Of a stretch of 19,829 bases of DNA, positions 15,226 to 19,829 are shown piece after piece. Below the pieces are notes generated by a model, which was not told where the DNA came from, did no database searches, and saw only the letters and a program-made list of their open reading frames with translations. This DNA comes from an uncultured Collinsella sp. (lineage in GTDB: Bacteria > Actinomycetota > Coriobacteriia > Coriobacteriales > Coriobacteriaceae). The position numbers and the translations under genes were made by a program. Position 1 is the first letter of the stretch, and each line of letters begins with the position of its first letter. The stretch lies in the NCBI GenBank assembly GCA_958447915.1, contig CAUDCB010000020.1:1-19829 (forward strand). The letters are read 5' to 3'.

Positions 15226-16531
15226 ATGTCCAAACTTGACAACCTGTATCAATCCCCAGTGATGATGAAGCTGCAGGAATGGGGCGGCAAGCTCCAGGCC
15301 AACAAGGCCCTGTCCGCCATCAGCGGTGGCATGATGGCGGCCATGGCGGTCATCCTCGCCGGCGCCATCTTCACCGTCGTCGCCACGCTGCTGGATATCG
15401 TAGGCGTGCTCGAGACGACCGACGCCGCCTATATGTGGCTCACCACGCCCTATAACATGACCATGGGCATCCTGGGCGTCGTCGTGGCCTTCGCCGTGGG
15501 CTACATCTACTCCAAGAACTTGGAGATGGAGGGCGCGCTGGCGAACGGCATCGTCACCATGATTCTCTTCCTGCTCGTGTGTGCTCCCGTTCAGAGTGTC
15601 ACCCTGCAGGATGGCTCGACCATGAGAGTGCTCGCCACCACCTACCTTGGCGGCACCGGTCTCTTCACCGCGCTCATCATCCCGCTGGTTTCGGTCAAGA
15701 TCATCGATTTCTGCCAGAAGCATCACGTGAGCCTCAAGATGCCCGACGCGGTTCCGCAGTTCCTTTCGGACGCTTTCGCGACCCTCGTGCCGCTCGTCAT
15801 CTGCATCCTGCTCTGGCATGGTCTCAACACACTTGCCCAGATGACCATCGGCGTCGTGCTCCCGGGCGCCATCGCCGGTATCCTGTCCATCCCGCTGACG
15901 CCCCTCATGTCGGTGCCCGGCATGTTCGTACTCGCGTTTGTGTGCCAGCTGCTCTGGAGTCTCGGCATCCACGGCGCGATGGTGCTCTCTCCGGTCATCA
16001 TGGCCCCCATGATCCAGTTCTACACCCAGAACGCCGAGCTCGTCGCCTCCGGCCAGGCTGCCATGTTCGCTCCGATCGCCCTGTATGGCGTCATGTCTTG
16101 CTGCGGTGGTAGCGGCAACGTGCTGCCGCTCGCCGTGCTTTGCATGCGTTCCAAGTCCGAGCAGCTTCGCGCTGTGGGCAAGGCCGGTATCGTTCCTGCG
16201 GTGTTCAACATCTCCGAGCCCATGGCGTTCGGTACTCCCATCATCTATAACCCCATCATGGCCATCCCGTTTATCCTGAACCCCCATGATCATCATGTTC
16301 TTTGCCTATATCGGCTACTCGCTCGATTTCTTCCAGCCCGGCCACCTGCTCATCATGACGCAGCTGCCGATCATCATGCAGAGCTTCATGCCCTCCCTTG
16401 CGTGGCAGAATCTCTTCATTGCCCCTATGGCCTTCGTCATCGCCTTCTTGGTCTACCTGCCGTTCGTGAAGGTGTATGACCATCAGCTGTGCGAGAAGGA
16501 GGCTGCCGAGAAGGCCGCTTCCGAAGCGTAG
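15226..16531 (+). pseudogene. PTS IIC permease, lactose/cellobiose family, frameshifted near the C-terminus
   Basis: The permease moves the sugar through the membrane as IIB phosphorylates it. Residues 1-353 (15226-16284) are a normal EIIC_lac start with many hydrophobic helices and the conserved GIHGAM, NISEPMAFGTPIIYNP and IPFILNP motifs. At the C5 run 16281-16285 one extra C shifts the frame. The written frame then gives 64 unrelated residues after about 353 and stops at 16479. The true continuation starts at 16286 (MIIMFFAYIGYSLDFF) and runs to TAG at 16529-16531. Removing one C restores a protein of about 434 residues, the family norm. It may be a real mutation, a sequencing error or a slippage site. 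The start ATG at 15226 fits the family N-terminus. The intact part lies in operon order IIA-IIB-IIC-GH1. Confidence 0.9.
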
Positions 16532-16587
16532 GGACCATCTTGGCGCATGTGCGCATGTGCCCCGCTCTCTGCGGGTGACTTGTGATT

Positions 16588-16620
16588 GGGGCGCGGCTCT
16601 TCGAGTCTCGCCCCTCGTTG
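16588..16620 (+). terminator. Intercistronic hairpin with T-rich tail (attenuator or partial terminator)
   Basis: GGGGCG (16588-16593) pairs with CGCCCC (16609-16614), and inside it GGCTC pairs with GAGTC around a TTC loop, giving an 11-bp stem with one mismatch. TCGTTGTATTT follows. A smaller CCCGC/GCGGG hairpin (16561-16575) precedes it. It stands between the IIC and GH1 genes and could lower expression of the two downstream genes or protect the upstream mRNA. Confidence 0.55.
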
Positions 16621-16636
16621 TATTTGGAGGTGTTCC

Positions 16637-18097
16637 ATGGGTAGATTTCCCGATGGATTCTTGTGGGGCGGCGCCATCTCGGCCAATCAGATCGAGGGCG
16701 CATGGGATGTGGACGGCAAGGGCGTCTCGGTGCCTGACGTGTGCACGGCCGGTTCGCATAAGGTCGACAAGCGCATCACGCCGACCCTTGAGCCGGACAC
16801 GTTCTATCCGAGCCACGAGGCGTGCGATTTCTACCATCGCTATCGCGAGGACATCGCGATGCTCGCGGAGATGGGCTTCAAGGCGTTGCGGCTCTCGATT
16901 GCGTGGACGCGCGTCTTCCCTACGGGGGAGGAGGCGGAGCCCAACGAGCTCGGTCTGGCGTTCTATGATCGCGTGTTCGACTGCTGCCGCGAGCACGGCA
17001 TCGAGCCCATCGTGACGCTCAGCCATTATGAGATGCCCTATGCGCTGGCGAGCAAGTACAACGGCTGGGCCGGCCATGAGCTCGTCGCGTGCTTCGAGCG
17101 CTTTTGCGCCTGCGTGTTCGAGCGCTATCGGGGCAAGGTGCGCTACTGGCTCACGCTGAACGAGATGAATACGGGCATCGGTCGCGGCGGGGCCGTGCTC
17201 AACTTGAGCACCGTCCGCGGGTACGAGGGGCCCGTCAACGGCCTGCCCGATAACCCCGCCGAGCGCTTCCAAGCGCTGCACCATATGCTCGTCGCTGCCG
17301 CGCGCGTGACGGCTCTGGCCCACGAGCGCTATCCCGAGTACCGCATCGGCTGCATGTCCTCGTTTGCGCTCATGTACCCCTATACCTGCGATCCCGATGA
17401 CGCGGTGCTCGTGCAGCAGCGCATGCGCGTGGCCAATTGGTTCTGCTCCGATGTTCAGGTGCGAGGATACTATCCCAGCTACATGAGGCGCCACTTTGCC
17501 GAGAAGGGCATCGAGGTCGCGATGGAGCCGGACGACGCCGAGACGCTCGCGCGCGGCACGGTCGACTTCGTCACGTTCAGCTACTACATGTCGGTCTGCC
17601 TCTCCGCGCATCCCGAGAAGCTCGAGACGACGGGCGGCAACTTCGCCTTCGGCGCAAAGAATCCCTACCTCAAGACGAGCGACTGGGGTTGGCAGGTCGA
17701 TCCGGTGGGCCTGCGCTGGTCGCTGAATGCCATCTGGGATCGCTATCAGAAGCCCGTCATGCTCGTGGAGAACGGCTTGGGTGCCTACGATACGGTCGAG
17801 GAGGACGGTTCCATCCACGACCCGTACCGCATCGAGTATTTGCGCCAGCACATCGAGCAGATGGCCGAGGCGGTGGCCGACGGCGTCGACCTCATGGGTT
17901 ACACCTCGTGGGGCCCCATCGACTTGGTGAGCGCCTCGACCGGCGAGTTCGCGAAGCGCTACGGTTTCATCTACGTCGATCGCCACGATGACGGAACGGG
18001 CACCTTCGAGCGCAGCCGCAAGGACTCGTTCTATTGGTACCAGCGCGTGATCGAGACGAACGGCGAGGATCTCGGCGGGGAGGTCTCCCATGCGTGA
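16637..18097 (+). CDS. 6-phospho-beta-glucosidase, glycoside hydrolase family 1
   Basis: 486 residues, normal for GH1. It cleaves the 6-phosphorylated beta-glucoside delivered by the PTS into glucose-6-phosphate and an aglycone or sugar. The N-terminus FPDGFLWGGAISANQIEG is a GH1 hallmark. The acid/base is E176 in WLTLNEMN and the nucleophile is E378 in MLVENGLG. The C-terminal GPIDLVSAS followed by AKRYGFIYVD is the pattern of the phospho-sugar-specific branch, with Ser, Lys and Tyr contacting the 6-phosphate. The start at 16637 follows TTGGAGG by 6 bases. It overlaps the MupG gene by 8 bases, so the two are coupled. The exact sugar is not given by sequence. Confidence 0.93.
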   Translation: MGRFPDGFLWGGAISANQIEGAWDVDGKGVSVPDVCTAGSHKVDKRITPTLEPDTFYPSHEACDFYHRYREDIAMLAEMGFKALRLSIAWTRVFPTGEEAEPNELGLAFYDRVFDCCREHGIEPIVTLSHYEMPYALASKYNGWAGHELVACFERFCACVFERYRGKVRYWLTLNEMNTGIGRGGAVLNLSTVRGYEGPVNGLPDNPAERFQALHHMLVAAARVTALAHERYPEYRIGCMSSFALMYPYTCDPDDAVLVQQRMRVANWFCSDVQVRGYYPSYMRRHFAEKGIEVAMEPDDAETLARGTVDFVTFSYYMSVCLSAHPEKLETTGGNFAFGAKNPYLKTSDWGWQVDPVGLRWSLNAIWDRYQKPVMLVENGLGAYDTVEEDGSIHDPYRIEYLRQHIEQMAEAVADGVDLMGYTSWGPIDLVSASTGEFAKRYGFIYVDRHDDGTGTFERSRKDSFYWYQRVIETNGEDLGGEVSHA

Positions 18098-19196
18098 GGT
18101 GCGGTTGGGCATTTCCCTCTACCCGGAATTCGCCTCTGCCGAGGCGTGCCGAGAATACCTGCGCCTCGCCGCCCGTCACGGCTATCGCGTGCTGTTCGTG
18201 GCGCTGCTCGGCGTCCGCGATGAACGCGATGAAGTCATGGCACGTTACCGGGCTTTGACCGACGAGGCGCATGCGCTCGGCTTCGAGGTGTTCTGCGACG
18301 TGAACCCTTCGGTGCTTGCGCGATTCGGCGTGAATGCGAGCGTTTTGCGCGGCAAGCTCGATCTGGGATTTCTCCAGGAGATAGGCTGCGATGTCATGCG
18401 TCTCGATCTCGGTCTCTCCGAGATGGAGGAGGCGTTTCTCACGCGCAACGAGGCGGGCATCGGGGTGTGCCTCAACGCCTCGGCAAACGCGTGCGACCAC
18501 ATCGGGGCGCTGCTCGCGAGCGGTGGGGAGCCGGCGCGCATCGTAGGCTGCCATAACTACTATCCGCATCGCTACACGGGTCTGACGCTCGAGTATTTTC
18601 TGACCTGCTCGCGTCGGTGGAAGGAGCGCGGGCTTCCACTCCAGGCATTCGTGTCATCGCAGGAGCCGGAGGCCTTCGGCCCGTGGCCGGCATGCGACGG
18701 TTTGCCTACGCTTGAGATGCATCGCGATCTGCCCGCCGCCGTGCAGGCCCGTCACCTCGTGCAACTCGGCTGCGTGGATGACATCATCGTGGGCACCTGC
18801 TTTGCGAGCGAGCGCGAGCTTGCGGCAATCGCTGCGGGCGTCGCAGCCCCGATGGCGTTCACCTTGCATCGCGCTCCCGGTTTGCCGAAGGAGCTTGAGC
18901 GGCGCCTGCGCCTCGGCCTGTCGTGTCGTCCCGAGCAAAACGGCTATCTCGTGCGTACCGTCGAGAGCCGGATGGTGAAAGGGGAGGTCGCTCCCTTCAA
19001 CACGGTCGATATCCGGCGGGGCGATGTGCTCGTGGACAACGACGGTTACGGCCAGTATGCCGGCGAGGTTCAGATTGCGCTCGCGGCCATGGAAAACAGC
19101 GGGCGGACGAATGTGGTGGGGTATATCGATGGCGCGGAGCTCATGCTGCTCGACGGCCTGCGTGCGGGCACGCGCTTCACGTTCAATGTGGTCTAA
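18090..19196 (+). CDS. MupG-type (DUF871) glycosidase family protein
   Basis: 368 residues, the normal length of the DUF871 family. Characterised MupG is a 6-phospho-N-acetylmuramidase, which hydrolyses MurNAc-6-phosphate-GlcNAc in the cytoplasm. The N-terminal TIM-barrel domain starts RLGISLYPEFAS, carries FCDVNPSVL, MRLDLGLS and the diagnostic HNYYPHRYTGL. The C-terminal domain with FNTVDIRRGDVLVDNDGYGQYAGEVQIA is the cyclophilin-like part. The ATG at 18090 lies inside the 3' end of the GH1 gene, with GGGGAGG upstream. No MurQ etherase or NagZ gene is in the window, so a role on muropeptide sugars is an inference. It may act on another phosphorylated disaccharide together with GH1. Confidence 0.85.
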   Translation: MREVRLGISLYPEFASAEACREYLRLAARHGYRVLFVALLGVRDERDEVMARYRALTDEAHALGFEVFCDVNPSVLARFGVNASVLRGKLDLGFLQEIGCDVMRLDLGLSEMEEAFLTRNEAGIGVCLNASANACDHIGALLASGGEPARIVGCHNYYPHRYTGLTLEYFLTCSRRWKERGLPLQAFVSSQEPEAFGPWPACDGLPTLEMHRDLPAAVQARHLVQLGCVDDIIVGTCFASERELAAIAAGVAAPMAFTLHRAPGLPKELERRLRLGLSCRPEQNGYLVRTVESRMVKGEVAPFNTVDIRRGDVLVDNDGYGQYAGEVQIALAAMENSGRTNVVGYIDGAELMLLDGLRAGTRFTFNVV

Positions 19197-19210
19197 CCGT
19201 CCGGACTGCG

Positions 19211-19249
19211 GCGGGGCGGTTAATCGAGTTGCGCGATGCGCCGCCCCGC
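19211..19249. terminator. Hairpin between convergent mupG-like and tatD-like genes
   Basis: A perfect 9-bp inverted repeat, GCGGGGCGG (19211-19219) with CCGCCCCGC (19241-19249), around a 21-base loop that itself contains GCGCGATGCGC. It lies in the 64-base gap between two convergent genes, so it probably ends both transcripts. A T tract is missing on both sides. Confidence 0.5.
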
Positions 19250-19260
19250 GCATCTGCTGA

Positions 19261-19829
19261 TTACAATCGCAAGAGACGCACGCTCGTCTCCGCAAGAGCG
19301 GGGGCGAGCGTTTGCGTAGAGGTGCCGCGGATCTCGGCGAGCAGGGAGAGCGTGTGGGCGAGCGAGGCTTCCAGCTCTGCGGCGGAGCAGGGGGCATCGA
19401 GCCATGCGGGCGCATCCGTCTCCAAGAGCAGTGCGTCTTCCGGCAGTTGGCGCGCGTAGGCGCGCCCGCGCCTGGTCGCGAGCATGCACTCGTTGACCGA
19501 GACGAGGCACCCGAGCGCGCGCAGGCGGTTCAAGTCCTCGCCGCTGCCCGAAAACCAGTGGAAGATGCAGGTCGCGTGCGCGGGGAGGCCGTGGCGCTCG
19601 AGGATGTCGAGCGCTTCTGTGGCGGCGTGCACGGCATGGATGGACACGACGCGGCCCGCGCGCGGCTGCGCGGCGCAGGCGGCCACGATGCGGTCGAAGG
19701 CGCAGAGCTGCGCCGCGCGCGTCGATGCATGGGCGCGCGAGAAGTCGAGCCCGACTTCGCCAACGAATTCGTGGGCGGCGGCTTGGGCGGCCGCCCACGC
19801 AGCCGTCTTCTCGCCGGCAGGGCCCGCCT
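19261..19829 (-). CDS. TatD-family metal-dependent hydrolase (5' partial)
   Basis: The 3' portion, about 188 codons, runs off the right edge of the window; the frame is open to the edge. Motifs of the TatD DNase/amidohydrolase-like TIM barrel are present: GEVGLDF near the edge, SIHAVHA (metal-binding His), FHWFSGSGEDL and LLETDAPAWL (catalytic Asp). TatD proteins are cytoplasmic magnesium-dependent nucleases or related hydrolases. A normal enzyme has about 260 residues, so roughly 70 are missing. FHWFSG replaces the more common FHCFSG. It converges on the PTS locus and is probably unrelated to it. Confidence 0.85.
   Translation of the reverse strand, partial: AGPAGEKTAAWAAAQAAAHEFVGEVGLDFSRAHASTRAAQLCAFDRIVAACAAQPRAGRVVSIHAVHAATEALDILERHGLPAHATCIFHWFSGSGEDLNRLRALGCLVSVNECMLATRRGRAYARQLPEDALLLETDAPAWLDAPCSAAELEASLAHTLSLLAEIRGTSTQTLAPALAETSVRLLRL

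Noticed and set aside
15157..16296. 379-codon open frame on the minus strand, rich in His/Asp/Glu/Gly
   Set aside because: Antisense to the IIC gene; its charged, repetitive composition mirrors the hydrophobic codons of the permease.
16586..16636. Longer GH1 start at 16586
   Set aside because: It runs through the intercistronic hairpin and adds residues unlike GH1; TTGGAGG precedes the ATG at 16637.
16271..18112. 613-codon open frame on the minus strand
   Set aside because: It lies antisense to the GH1 gene and the end of IIC, has no recognisable domains, and its composition (many His, Arg, Asp, Ala) is that of a high-GC shadow frame.

Overview
The window looks like chromosomal DNA of a high-GC anaerobic actinobacterium of the Coriobacteriia, probably Collinsella or a close relative. 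This is inferred from base composition, codon use and the mix of gene families; no rRNA or marker gene is present to prove it. No tRNA, rRNA, CRISPR array, insertion sequence or origin was seen.

Layout. (1) Positions 1-1686 (+) hold the 3' part of a large surface protein with an Ig-like region, an alpha-helical toroid-like domain and a C-terminal membrane anchor. A strong hairpin follows. (2) Positions 7765 down to 1868 (-) hold a nickel/hydrogenase-maturation cluster in the order small His-rich protein, nikR, hypF, hypC, hypD, hypE. The Hyp proteins build the Fe(CN)2CO part of the [NiFe]-hydrogenase centre and NikR senses nickel. hypA, hypB and the hydrogenase itself are not in the window. 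(3) Thioredoxin (-) and an unrecognised, possibly UDG-fold protein (+) are divergent. (4) A LytTR response regulator and a GHKL sensor kinase (-) form an Agr-like two-component system. (5) Positions 11336-12465 are a decayed stretch: a short secreted protein that looks truncated, the tail of a GntR/UTRA-type regulator, and a HAD phosphatase broken at both ends. (6) Positions 12490-19196 (+) form a beta-glucoside-type PTS locus: LicR-like PRD activator with its own IIB and IIA domains, Lac-family IIA, IIB and IIC, a GH1 6-phospho-beta-glucosidase and a MupG/DUF871 protein. (7) A partial TatD-family hydrolase (-) runs off the right edge.

The PTS locus would import and phosphorylate a beta-linked disaccharide and cleave the phosphorylated product with GH1 and/or MupG. 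However, the IIC permease gene carries one extra C in a C5 run at 16281-16285, so as written the transporter is out of frame for its last fifth. The most useful things to check are that frameshift, the decayed region between the two-component system and the PTS locus, the His/Cys-rich NikR extension with its His-rich partner gene, and the GH1-MupG coupling. I did not find a clearly new system; most of the window consists of recognisable families.
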